Shown one piece after another: positions 9,601 through 16,439 of a stretch of DNA of 64,000 bases. Position 1 is the first letter of the stretch. Each line of letters starts with the position of its first letter. Source of the DNA: an uncultured Bacteroidales bacterium (lineage in GTDB: Bacteria > Bacteroidota > Bacteroidia > Bacteroidales > Paludibacteraceae); assembly GCA_902798385.1 (NCBI GenBank), contig CADBWK010000005.1, positions 1-64,000 on the forward strand. Direction: 5' to 3'. A model generated the notes under the pieces. It was not told where the DNA came from. It did no database searches and saw only the letters and a program-made list of their open reading frames with translations. Position numbers and translations under genes: made by a program.

Positions 9601-10368
9601 GCTCCACACAGCAATCGTCTGATCCGCACAAATGGAAGCACCCGATAAATCGATATTCAGATCCGGATTCTCCGGGTCAGGAGCCATAGAACGGATGATA
9701 TAGATCTGCTTAGCCGCTGTAAACGTGATAGTCTTTTCTGTTCCTCCAACGCGACTCTCCACCGGTAGATGTACCGATACATTGGTAATACCGGGCTTGG
9801 TGGACATGATGACGAACTCCGTAGCGATCGCATCGTTTTCGGATGTTTGTGCAAAATACTCCGTTCCTAAGGCTTCTACAGGAATAATGTGCGCGGCATC
9901 GTAGCTATAGGTGGAAGTAGCGCCGACTTGGCTGGTGGCATATAAAGTGAAGGTCTTGTCTTGGCGACTGTAGACGCGTATACCCTTAAGCAAGTTTTGC
10001 TCTTCTTCTCCGTTCTCTATATCCCAGTAGATAGAGGCTTTGTCCAGATCGTCAATGACCCGTGTGTAAACGGTAGTCGATCCGACGGTGCTACTATAGG
10101 TAGCAGTAGTGGCATTGATGGGATAATCGCGGTACATACCTGCCGCATATTCCACGCGTACCAGGTTCTCTCCGCGCGAGTTGATAATCAACTGCAGTTT
10201 GAGATCTCGGTCATCTATCTTGCTGGCACCGTTAGGAAGCCATGCTACATAGAACTCGCGACCTTCGGTCGTGGTGACGTCAGGCAGTTTCTTGTTCTGC
10301 GCCAAAACGGCATTACACCAGCCGATGACCAGTGCCAAAACAAGTACTATGTGCGTGATTCGCTTCAC
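3604..10368 (-). CDS. Giant secreted repeat protein, IgGFc-binding-like N-terminus and T9SS-type CTD
   Basis: A 2254-residue surface protein. A signal peptide (about 1-23, ending VLAQ) is followed by a region resembling the IgGFc-binding N-terminal domain (about 30-520, including FSGYAYGIDEAQAYLYPIGY). About 17 repeat units of 60-100 residues follow, each with a GCDSxxxLxLxVxP-type core alternating with CxxxxFxW segments, roughly residues 700-1960. The C-terminus (EGLYIVQLWSNDT, then IKVLVSK) resembles a T9SS type A sorting domain, so secretion through the type IX system is likely. The paired Cys suggest disulfide-stabilised beta modules. It is flanked tightly by a smaller CTD protein upstream and a barrel downstream. 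Adhesion is an inference. Confidence 0.8.
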   Translation of the reverse strand: MKRITHIVLVLALVIGWCNAVLAQNKKLPDVTTTEGREFYVAWLPNGASKIDDRDLKLQLIINSRGENLVRVEYAAGMYRDYPINATTATYSSTVGSTTVYTRVIDDLDKASIYWDIENGEEEQNLLKGIRVYSRQDKTFTLYATSQVGATSTYSYDAAHIIPVEALGTEYFAQTSENDAIATEFVIMSTKPGITNVSVHLPVESRVGGTEKTITFTAAKQIYIIRSMAPDPENPDLNIDLSGASICADQTIAVWSGNEQGQVPKQAGMQYNHTYDQLLPINKWGKSFIIPMTACNTQLNILRVVAMQNNTVVTVKKNGINFGGTPKTLNQGESSLFRMTQSVDNPNPQNVSFYVTATAPIQVYLHSSSAANNNWYDDYGNNHLPSNPSTTLIPPLEFLTDTTVFSTYNAGDGTLTHQVNIWGLTSQTGNIKLDGNTISNWKTVPSDNTYSQATVDITNGSHMVTAPGKAFSGYAYGIDEAQAYLYPIGYDFTPKEDSLFLKGEAGDYPVHWSTWKNKAISPTEGGWHLDKTLLDNGTYLLDSIFVCDSTELTFPIKTYEAWYKVIWEIQGSIQGMIPANPTEQLATEVPRPELTHQFLLLPKEQNREPYEDFEVRGILIRKPIICDIPEDKWERDTFNTIVHVLRQYNDTTWKAICDGETYQFFKDTADGGGFYTTTFNNAVHDPDHGQFKYNLGANTITRHYISSGGCDSLSTLKLFVCSPSFEHRDTVICEDGMTGLDFGQFFTKYNRTRNWPLGENTLYDTIRAKDCMRSPEWQEFQKHCPTFNGCDSVLELHLDIKQVVRNNDVANICMSQLEGMGGEYVWREQISGRELGRFNPDTMTLDSQYIIRKYFKYIECTNCPRGGCDSVRNVLRLMFVSDAGQAHTFHICQGKDTTYRNQTNRAAYVYFNTEGKICNKPYTTDLPVKIMDGSTLLCSFTDVVTFIVDTVYKDQMTYDTVCIDPELVAQNKQYYTWENHHKFDSIAIKGPGLFTYYDTIPTYDCHCDSICVLKLRVGSPQTTPTAKVMCDDEAFTWQDTLFYGINYKGTIPAKSKQITEHIYTSNLHMSTQYGCDSLLTFRLTIWPTYVAERKDTFVCANEPYDFYGTIYNVPGAPQVWEPGHTYPLEIHDESIHKCDSAVLHYVTVYPVYLDEHELNDTVCKQPGAEYDWTGHPDWTGSLSLDSAGTYEIVDYMHTDKGCDSIVKKTVVILPSYDLKFDTLISNEDTIHWEGRIYAGEKAEFDNPDGKPVIPATGVMVITDSLYTDSIGNYSCDSVRTLTLAIGQIFRDTAYDATCANCGTYNWVITSPITGLDTTIRIDDLPAAYNTRIYYDSLKTALGYDSIYVLYLTTYPSYEYTDEGEICQGQTFDWIGHFHVPTTSHGIMTVMDSIKTDTIYTNPKTGEVKQMRCDSVWILTLTVHPTYNDRYEELTDPRSMASNDTISHFVHPHILFVGYDFDSVAAGVTHADLEQRYDSVVYLSREEGNFHRDSVVGTSKFGCDSVHYVNISICEVKFTQLVDSIGDNDTTWHFGGNAPEHSLPLVTGYTFHLDSIDYTIPTGRTVREYLFIDTLLTANGCDSIVHDSVFVFPTYRFTFDTAVCSNKAYYWEGHGTTKYNEMGTGIYYDSINYTVGTNVFDSVYVLDLIVMPSGYWEYDTTLCMNDTIIWHYKPVYYRPGGLQYVEAIYQDASSPCGEVHHMNLTFMPFYGSQLVEYDTICQFDPFGWVSPGETKEHTEALYDGAGNKIDFIPTDVTGDFIYYDSLRTKSCGCDSVYTLHLHIDPTHRFVTEQTICTGDDFEWIVKDKEGNDSIIHYQSDVTIHIFDTIAGRTATGCDSSYYLHVFVDQPYAIYIDTMLCAADEHFTWNGKSYDDQIAASATWLKPQEYFDTIFEHTTRGNCDSTMYLHLTIAPSGDSIWTDSMCIGETYMLFEQKLTQAGYYELKHDNYWGCETNYKLTLENIPATVFHLTVEPVCFDEEGIATNYILRYTYEGEHAPVSYSLKYDSLARAIGFEDEEDIPLNGAQILSLPVPNVAPKSYPRPGYYDAVIAFKNEVCLSDSLMRYPFKMEMRYPSWIMEQRHNDVIALLNERYNGGGYTWSAYQWYMNDERMEGQTKPYLHVPTGLTPDAEYSVALTRTDDNVTVRTCPIIATYKVDAIVPTMGYLAVTPTCVVTGHPFVNILSRHDGTYRVTTDNGQHVSDGTFRAEVTEIRLPEAEGLYIVQLWSNDTPEEPYRAIKVLVSKQCPNCDTSSF

Positions 10369-11402
10369 TTAACTTCTGCTCCGCTGACCGTAAATGTACG
10401 ACCGTTTTTGATGATGTATAACTGCCCGTCCAGCAGCATTTTAGCTGCCGGGGTAGTGCTTTGCGTTTGCTCGATACCCTCGAACAAGGGATCCGGGTTC
10501 TCCTGGAAATAGAACTGCGCACCGTAGCAACGGAACTGCTTCGGGCAAGTGAGTGTCACGCTGGTGTTGTTGATGTCCAGGATGACCAATGCCGGCCAAC
10601 CCTCCATCTCGAAGTCGGGATCCGTCAGGAACTGCAAAGTGCCGTGGTCACAAGTGGCATTGAAAGCTTTACGAACGTAACCGTCAATCGACACGCCTTT
10701 CATCGGCTGCGTGGCCGTGAACGTGATGGTGTGCTCGGCATTACAGTTGAAGTATGCGAAGGTGGTATCGGTGGCTTCTACAATAGAACCCAGGTCACAA
10801 TGAACGAGGATGTTATTGTCAATAAACGCCAACTCTTGCTTGAAGATTTGCGTGTCCGGTACGTGAACTAATGTCGGCTCTGCGTACGTATATAACGGAT
10901 CCAGATCCTCTGCTGTCGGCAATTCCGGCTCCGGATCGAACGTGATGGAGTCGCCATCTATCAGGATACGTTGCAGACGGCGTTGTCCTTTTCCTGTAAG
11001 GGTAAATACGACGCTCGATGCGCTACCGGTCCATTTATCTACTTTCCAGTCGTTTTTATCGATGGCTACACCTCCGGAAACCAATTCGCCGGTGCTTGCA
11101 CTTAAGCCGGTGTACTCCTTGTTGGAAGCGCTGCTTTTCGCGAACACCATTTGGATATTGGTCAAGTTCTTCTCACCCGAAATAGTAATCGTGTTGCCGA
11201 GATACAAACGCATCTCCGGCTTATGCGTCTCAAAATCCGTAGTGAGCGTCGGAGCGTTACTGCCGCTACCTTTGGCGATAACCATGGAGATGCCATCCTT
11301 CGTCTGGTTCATGTCATCAGACGTGGTGAACGTGAACTCTGTTTCTGCGTACACGCTCAGCGCGATGCAAAAACCTGCTATGAAAGAAAAGATTTTTTTC
11401 AT
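10365..11402 (-). CDS. Secreted protein with C-terminal GQLYI-type sorting domain
   Basis: A 345-residue exported protein: signal peptide MKKIFSFIAGFCIALSVYA, beta-rich body, and a C-terminal module KMLLDGQLYIIKNGRTFTVS ending GAEVK. The same kind of terminus (GxLYIxxxGxxYxxxGxxxK) closes the 2033- and 551-residue proteins in this window and is typical of Bacteroidales T9SS-like C-terminal domains. It is the first gene of the operon, just behind the promoter at 11428-11458, and its stop overlaps the giant gene's start by 4 bp. No enzymatic motif was seen. Confidence 0.75.
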   Translation of the reverse strand: MKKIFSFIAGFCIALSVYAETEFTFTTSDDMNQTKDGISMVIAKGSGSNAPTLTTDFETHKPEMRLYLGNTITISGEKNLTNIQMVFAKSSASNKEYTGLSASTGELVSGGVAIDKNDWKVDKWTGSASSVVFTLTGKGQRRLQRILIDGDSITFDPEPELPTAEDLDPLYTYAEPTLVHVPDTQIFKQELAFIDNNILVHCDLGSIVEATDTTFAYFNCNAEHTITFTATQPMKGVSIDGYVRKAFNATCDHGTLQFLTDPDFEMEGWPALVILDINNTSVTLTCPKQFRCYGAQFYFQENPDPLFEGIEQTQSTTPAAKMLLDGQLYIIKNGRTFTVSGAEVK

Positions 11403-11427
11403 TCTATATAAAAATCAAAATCGGGCG

Positions 11428-11458
11428 CAAAAGTACAAAATATTTCCGAATTACGCAA
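11428..11458 (-). promoter_or_regulatory. Promoter of the surface-protein operon
   Basis: Minus strand: TTG 11456-11458, 20-nt spacer, TACTTTTG 11428-11435. It sits in the 58-nt gap after comEC and would drive the five overlapping genes down to 778. Confidence 0.75.
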
Positions 11459-11460
11459 AT

Positions 11461-12489
11461 TTAATTTGCTTTTTTAGGCATAAATGCGTAAAATAGTATC
11501 AAAAGGACATAGAAAACTAACACCATCCACCCGTTTACATGCGCGCTAACGGTACTCCCGGGCAGGGATTCGATCCATTCGACGGCATGATTCATCGCCC
11601 AGGCCAGTGCCCAAGTGACCTTGCCAACCATCAGTCCGACGGTACTGCCACCCAAGGCGATTGTCACCAAGCCGCAGGGTACTAACAAGGTCGCGAGTGG
11701 TAGGACGATGAGATTGGTTAAAAGGAAATAAGTGCTCACCTGATGGAAGTAATACATCGTGATGGGGAGTGTGCCTAATTGTGCGGCAATACTGATGACG
11801 ATGATGCCGAGAATATAGCGCAGGATACGCGGGATGCGGGCGGACGAGACAGCCGGACTCCATGCCGACATGAAGAGGACGATCGCTGCCGTTGCGGCAA
11901 AACTCAGTTGAAAACTGACGCTCCATAGATCGGTGGGTTTGACCAGCAGAATGAGTACGGCTGCAGCGGCGATTGTATTGATGCTGAAACTGCGTTTGTA
12001 CGCCATGTGACCGACCTCGAAAATCGTCACCATCAGCACGGCGCGGACGACAGATGGCGTCATGCCTGTCAGCCATGCGTAGCCCCACATCGCGGCGATG
12101 ATGATGAGGCTGATGGCGCATCGCCCGAGACGGTTCTCGTGCATCGGTTTGTACCTTCCGCCAAGGGTGAGCAGGCCGATCAGAAGGGCGTATATGATAC
12201 CCGTGTGCAATCCGCTGACGGCCAGTACATGTGCCGCACCGGATGCCTGAAAATGACGTCTGAGATCTTTGTCGAGATCCTCTTTGTAACCGAGCGTCAA
12301 TGCGCCGACGGTAGCCAACTCATCGCCGGATAAACCAGCTGCGGACAATCGTCCGTAGAGTGTTTGTTGCAAGGTGTTAGGTGGGGTCTTTGGGGCATAC
12401 TTCGGCGGGCGATTGACAAAGAAGAGAATTGCTGCCACCAGGGGTAGCAGCAATAGTACCATAGGATATGCTCTAATTCTATCAATCAC
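11461..12489 (-). CDS. comEC: Reduced ComEC/Rec2-family membrane protein
   Basis: A 342-residue polytopic membrane protein matching the competence (DNA channel) domain of ComEC. Recognisable segments are TLGYKEDLDKDLRRHFQASG, AAHVLAVSGLHTGIIYALL and TGMTPSVVRAVLM. Full-length ComEC proteins are about 650-800 residues and carry an N-terminal OB domain and a C-terminal metallo-beta-lactamase-like nuclease; both are missing here. The first available start is a GTG at 12487-12489 lying inside a dispersed repeat; an ATG at 12460-12462 is the alternative. It is the last gene of a response regulator-rpe-comEC run. DNA uptake function is uncertain for such a short form. Confidence 0.8.
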   Translation of the reverse strand: MIDRIRAYPMVLLLLPLVAAILFFVNRPPKYAPKTPPNTLQQTLYGRLSAAGLSGDELATVGALTLGYKEDLDKDLRRHFQASGAAHVLAVSGLHTGIIYALLIGLLTLGGRYKPMHENRLGRCAISLIIIAAMWGYAWLTGMTPSVVRAVLMVTIFEVGHMAYKRSFSINTIAAAAVLILLVKPTDLWSVSFQLSFAATAAIVLFMSAWSPAVSSARIPRILRYILGIIVISIAAQLGTLPITMYYFHQVSTYFLLTNLIVLPLATLLVPCGLVTIALGGSTVGLMVGKVTWALAWAMNHAVEWIESLPGSTVSAHVNGWMVLVFYVLLILFYAFMPKKAN

Positions 12490-12506
12490 CTACTAATATC
12501 CTACTA
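12484..12506. repeat. Dispersed short repeat, TAGTAGGTGATT family
   Basis: This stretch is the reverse complement of 62136-62158 with 23 of 23 bases identical. It fills the rpe-comEC junction and contains the GTG start of comEC. Confidence 0.85.
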
Positions 12507-12514
12507 AACATCCG

Positions 12515-13159
12515 TTAATGTTTCATCTTCCGGATGGCTTCCTCGGGATCGGGGGCATTGAAGACGGCAGAACCGGCTACGAGTGCGTCAGCGCCGGCCT
12601 CAAACAGTTCGGCGGCGTTCTGGGTGTTGACACCTCCGTCGATCTCGATGAGCGTGTTCAGTCCGCGGTAGTCGATCTCCTCGCGGATGAAACGGATCTT
12701 ATCCATCGTTTCGGGGATGAATTTCTGTCCTCCGAAGCCCGCAAAAACGGACATCAACAGGATCATATCGACTTTGTCGAGGTAGGGCACGAGACGTTTC
12801 ACGTCGATGTCGGGATTGATGGTGAGGCAAGTGCGGACACCCTTGGCTTTGATGAGGTCAAGAATCGGCATGGGGTCGTTGACGGCCTCGAGATGGAAGC
12901 CTACCGACCATGCGCCGGCATCGCAGAAACGCTCTACGTATTTCTCCGGATGAACGATCATCAGATGGACATCGAGTGGTTTTTTGCAGTACTTACGCAT
13001 CGGTTCCATCAGCGGAAAACCAAACGATATATTCGGCACAAACGTACCGTCCATTACGTCGATATGTAACCAATCCGCCTCACTGCGGTTGATCATCTCC
13101 AAGTCTTGAGCCAAGTGTCCGAAATCCGCGGACAGAACGGAAGGGGCTATGATTTTCAT
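12515..13159 (-). CDS. rpe: Ribulose-phosphate 3-epimerase
   Basis: A 214-residue TIM-barrel enzyme interconverting D-ribulose 5-phosphate and D-xylulose 5-phosphate in the pentose phosphate pathway. The family motifs SADFGHLAQDLEMI, DWLHIDVMDGTFVPNISFG and LDVHLMI are present, with IEIDGGVNTQNA and ALVAGSAVF at the phosphate-binding end. The usual SVNPGFGGQ loop reads SVFAGFGGQ, so Asn-Pro is replaced by Phe-Ala near the active site; the rest looks intact. It follows the response regulator gene by 17 nt and precedes comEC by 25 nt. Confidence 0.95.
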   Translation of the reverse strand: MKIIAPSVLSADFGHLAQDLEMINRSEADWLHIDVMDGTFVPNISFGFPLMEPMRKYCKKPLDVHLMIVHPEKYVERFCDAGAWSVGFHLEAVNDPMPILDLIKAKGVRTCLTINPDIDVKRLVPYLDKVDMILLMSVFAGFGGQKFIPETMDKIRFIREEIDYRGLNTLIEIDGGVNTQNAAELFEAGADALVAGSAVFNAPDPEEAIRKMKH

Positions 13160-13176
13160 ATTTTAGATGTGTTGAT

Positions 13177-13851
13177 TTAAGATTTCTGATTGATCAATTT
13201 ATACCCTTTGTACCGCACGGCAACGATCTCATATTGCGCCGCTTTGATGAAGTTACGCAGATGGTTGATGTACACGCCGAGGGAGCGTGCGGTAAAGGCA
13301 TTGTCTTCCTTCCAAAGGGAGGATAGTATCTTATGCCGGTCAACTACCTCTCCTTCGTGGCGAGCGAGCATCAAGAGCAGGTCACTCTCCCGCGCCGACA
13401 TATGCGCGCCGTCGAAGGTCTGATGGAGCGAATCGAAGGAATGTCCGTTGAGGTCGAAAATCTTCTGTTTCTTCTCCTCGAAAGCCCGTACGCGGCGCAG
13501 GATAGCCTCGATGCGGCAGATGAGTATGTCCATCGTGAAAGGCTTGATCTGGTAGTCGTCTGCGCCGAGCTGAAACGCCCGCATCTGGTCTTCGCGGTCG
13601 CTGCGCGTGGTCACTACCAGCAGCGGAATGTTCGGCAGCCGATGGCGGATATCTTTGATCAACTCATATCCGTTCATCCCGACCCCCTGCAGCTCCATCA
13701 GTACGGCATCCCACGAACCGGCGGCAAGTGCCTCCAGTCCCGCTCTGCCGTCACTCACCCGCTGTGCTTTGTAGCCGCGACTATCCAAGTAATCGCTCAG
13801 CACCGTTGAGAGGGTGATATCGCCGTCTATGATCAGTATTCGTGCTGCCAT
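13177..13851 (-). CDS. OmpR/PhoB-family response regulator with Glu at the phospho-acceptor position
   Basis: A 224-residue protein with a receiver domain (about 1-118) and a winged-helix DNA-binding domain (about 130-222, SARESDLLLMLARHEGEVVD). The expected phospho-acceptor Asp is Glu53 (AVLMELQGVGMNG), and one of the two N-terminal acidic pocket residues is replaced (IIDGD instead of the usual DD/ED pair). The switch Thr81/82 and Lys103 (DYQIKPF) are kept. Glu at this site often mimics phosphorylation, so activity may not depend on phosphate; this is inference. No histidine kinase is nearby. The start at 13851 is preferred because the longer frame runs into the promoter. Confidence 0.9.
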   Translation of the reverse strand: MAARILIIDGDITLSTVLSDYLDSRGYKAQRVSDGRAGLEALAAGSWDAVLMELQGVGMNGYELIKDIRHRLPNIPLLVVTTRSDREDQMRAFQLGADDYQIKPFTMDILICRIEAILRRVRAFEEKKQKIFDLNGHSFDSLHQTFDGAHMSARESDLLLMLARHEGEVVDRHKILSSLWKEDNAFTARSLGVYINHLRNFIKAAQYEIVAVRYKGYKLINQKS

Positions 13852-13868
13852 TCTTCCAAAAATCGCTG

Positions 13869-13899
13869 CAAATTTAGTAAAATATTTGCATATATGCAA
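13869..13899 (-). promoter_or_regulatory. Promoter of the response regulator-rpe-comEC run
   Basis: Minus strand: TTG 13897-13899, 20-nt spacer, TAAATTTG 13869-13876. Its -33 region is shared, back to back, with the ansA promoter inside the palindrome TTTGCATATATGCAAA (13885-13900). Confidence 0.75.
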
Positions 13900-13916
13900 A
13901 AAAAATCGTAATTTTG
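13886..13916 (+). promoter_or_regulatory. Promoter of ansA
   Basis: TTG 13886-13888, 20-nt spacer, TAATTTTG 13909-13916, about 22 nt before the ansA start. It overlaps the divergent promoter over 13886-13899. Confidence 0.75.
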
Positions 13917-13938
13917 CAGCGGAAAAAAGAAAAATACC

Positions 13939-14961
13939 ATGAGTAAAGTTCTTTTGATTTCAACGGGCGGCACCATTACCATGGTGCGTGATGCGAAGAC
14001 ACAGGCGCTTGTGCCGGCGGATATCGAGACGTTTAAGGCCTATATGCCGGAGCTTTTTGCGGGTGAAATGCAAGTGGATATTGAGGCCTTCACTCCCTTG
14101 ATTGACTCATCGGATATCAATCCGGATTGTTGGGTGAAGATGGCGCGGATGGTCTATGACCATTACGAGGAGTACGACGGTTTTGTTATCCTGCATGGTA
14201 CGGACACGATGTCTTATTCGGCCTCGGCGCTCTCGTTCATGCTCGAGAACCTGAGCAAACCGGTGGTGTTCACAGGTAGTCAATTGCCGGTGGGTGTGCT
14301 TCGTTCGGATGCGAAGGAGAACCTGTTGACAGCGATTGAGATTTCCGGCGCGAAGGACGAAGAAGGGAATGCGATAGTGCCGGAAGTGACGATTTATTTT
14401 GAAGACCGGCTGTTTAGGGCGAACCGCACTACGAAGCGGAATGCCGAACATTTCTCGGCGTTCAACAGTTATAACTACCCGGCGCTTGCGAAGGCCGGTG
14501 TTCATATCACGTACCAACCGCATCTGGTGCATTACTCCGACCCCGAGAAACCCCTGATCCTGCATACAGCTTTCGACTGCAACGTCGCGGTGTTGAAACT
14601 CTTCCCGGGAATCCAACAACCGGTTGTGCGCGCGCTCTTGCGTGCACGTGGTTTAAAAGGAGTGGTGCTCGAGACCTTCGGTGCAGGTAATGCCCCCACC
14701 GATAAATGGCTGTACAAAGAGTTGAAGACGGCTGTGGACAACGGCATCATCATCGTCAATAAGACGCAGTGTAATACCGGTTCTGTCGAGATGGGACTGT
14801 ATGCCGTGTCGCTCAATCTGATGAAAGCCGGTGTACTGTCGGGCTATGATATCACCACCGAAGCGCTGCTTACCAAGATGATGCTGCTGCTCGGTGAAAC
14901 GCCGGAGAAAGCGAAAGAGCTGTTAGGCAAAGAGCTTTGCGGCGAGATGACCGTTGACTAA
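13939..14961 (+). CDS. ansA: Type I (cytoplasmic) L-asparaginase
   Basis: A 340-residue enzyme hydrolysing L-asparagine to aspartate and ammonia. The N-terminal catalytic motif ISTGGTITM holds the Thr nucleophile, and the second motif VILHGTDTMSYSA holds the Thr-Asp pair. No signal peptide is present, and the length matches the cytoplasmic type I (AnsA) family. It is transcribed divergently from the response regulator operon and is followed after 32 nt by pepD, so the two probably form an amino-acid salvage unit. Confidence 0.95.
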   Translation: MSKVLLISTGGTITMVRDAKTQALVPADIETFKAYMPELFAGEMQVDIEAFTPLIDSSDINPDCWVKMARMVYDHYEEYDGFVILHGTDTMSYSASALSFMLENLSKPVVFTGSQLPVGVLRSDAKENLLTAIEISGAKDEEGNAIVPEVTIYFEDRLFRANRTTKRNAEHFSAFNSYNYPALAKAGVHITYQPHLVHYSDPEKPLILHTAFDCNVAVLKLFPGIQQPVVRALLRARGLKGVVLETFGAGNAPTDKWLYKELKTAVDNGIIIVNKTQCNTGSVEMGLYAVSLNLMKAGVLSGYDITTEALLTKMMLLLGETPEKAKELLGKELCGEMTVD

Positions 14962-14993
14962 ATTTGATATTTGATATTTGAAATTTGATATTT
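14962..14993. repeat. Degenerate tandem repeat, TTTGATAT type
   Basis: The whole ansA-pepD spacer consists of four imperfect copies of an AATTTGATAT-like unit. A frame extending pepD upstream would start at a TTG inside it; the ATG at 14994 is preferred. Confidence 0.75.
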
Positions 14994-16439
14994 ATGAAAA
15001 ATTTAGAACCTAAAGGTTTGTGGAACTGTTTCTACAGCCTTACTCAGATTCCGCGTCCCAGCGGTAAACGCAAAGAGATCGCTGATTTCTTAGTGAATTA
15101 CGGTAAGTCCCTCGGTCTTGAGACCCTTCAGGACGAGATCGGTAATGTGCTCATTCGTAAGCCGGCAAGTCCGGGTATGGAGAACCATCCGGGTGTGATC
15201 CTGCAAGGACACATGGACATGGTGCCCCAGAAGAACAGCGACAAAGTGTTTGACTTTGAGAAAGATCCTATCGAGGCGTATGTGGAGGATAACGGCGCGT
15301 GGGTGACGGCGAACGGCACGACCCTCGGCGCAGACAACGGTATCGGTGTGGCAACGGCTATGTCGATTCTTGCGGACAAGAATGTGGTGCATCCGCCTCT
15401 GGAGGCGCTCTTCACTATCGATGAGGAGACCGGTATGTACGGTGCAAACGACCTGAAGGCCGGTTGGCTCAAGGGTAAGTACCTGCTGAACCTTGACTCG
15501 GAGACCGAAGGTGAGTTGTACGTCGGCTGTGCCGGCGGTATCGATACGACGGCTACGTTTGACTATCAGCCGGTAGAGACCGAAGAGGGTGATATTGCGC
15601 TGAAGGTTGAGTTGAAGGGTTGTAAGGGTGGTCACTCGGGCTGCGATATTCATCTGCAGCGCGCGAATGCGATCAAGCTCCTGTTCCGTTTCCTCAAGGA
15701 CGCGGTGGCTAACTACGAAGCCCGTCTGGCATGCGTAGAGGGCGGTTCGCTCCGTAATGCCATCCCGCGTGAGGCATCGGCGATCATCACCATCCCCGAA
15801 GAGAGTTATCAGGACGTACAGGATCTCGTGGATCGCTACGAAGACCTGTGGATCAAAGAGTACGACGGCGTAGAGACCGATCTGAGTTTCAAGGCTACCG
15901 AGGTAGAATGCCCGAAGACAGAACTGCCGGAGGATGTACAGGACTTCCTTATTCACGCCATCACGCTCTGCCCACACGGTGTTTACCGTTTCATCACGGA
16001 GATGCCGGATATCGTGGAGACGAGTAATAACGTAGCGATGATCAAGACCGAAGATGGTAAGATCGAAGTATGCTGTCTGACGCGTTCAAACGTAGAGAGC
16101 CGCAAGGAAGAGTTGGCTTCGATCATTCAGTCCGCTTTTGCGTTGGCAGGGGCAGATGTCAAGTTCTCGGGCGCTTACCCGGGTTGGCAGCCGAACTTCA
16201 AGAGCAACTTACTGAAGGTCATGAAAGAAACGTACGAGAAAGAGTTTGGAAACTCTCCTCGTATCGTTACTATCCATGCCGGTCTGGAGTGCGGTATCAT
16301 CGGTGCGAACTATCCGAGTATGGAGATGATCTCCTTCGGCCCCACCATCGAGCATCCGCACAGCCCGGACGAGCGTGTGAACATCGCTACTGTGCAGAAG
16401 TTCTATCGCTTTGTATTAGCTGCTCTACGGCAACTTTAG
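14994..16439 (+). CDS. pepD: Cytosol aminoacyl-histidine dipeptidase (PepD, M20 family)
   Basis: A 481-residue zinc dipeptidase of the M20/PepD family, cleaving Xaa-His and other dipeptides in the cytoplasm. Metal-binding and catalytic motifs are visible: LQGHMDMVPQ, LGADNGIGVA, TIDEETGMYGA and, near the C-terminus, HAGLECGII with PTIEHPHSPDERV. The ATG at 14994 follows a low-complexity spacer with no clear Shine-Dalgarno sequence, which is usual in this phylum. The 3' end runs 53 bp into the oppositely oriented S41 protease gene, a convergent coding overlap. Confidence 0.95.
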   Translation: MKNLEPKGLWNCFYSLTQIPRPSGKRKEIADFLVNYGKSLGLETLQDEIGNVLIRKPASPGMENHPGVILQGHMDMVPQKNSDKVFDFEKDPIEAYVEDNGAWVTANGTTLGADNGIGVATAMSILADKNVVHPPLEALFTIDEETGMYGANDLKAGWLKGKYLLNLDSETEGELYVGCAGGIDTTATFDYQPVETEEGDIALKVELKGCKGGHSGCDIHLQRANAIKLLFRFLKDAVANYEARLACVEGGSLRNAIPREASAIITIPEESYQDVQDLVDRYEDLWIKEYDGVETDLSFKATEVECPKTELPEDVQDFLIHAITLCPHGVYRFITEMPDIVETSNNVAMIKTEDGKIEVCCLTRSNVESRKEELASIIQSAFALAGADVKFSGAYPGWQPNFKSNLLKVMKETYEKEFGNSPRIVTIHAGLECGIIGANYPSMEMISFGPTIEHPHSPDERVNIATVQKFYRFVLAALRQL

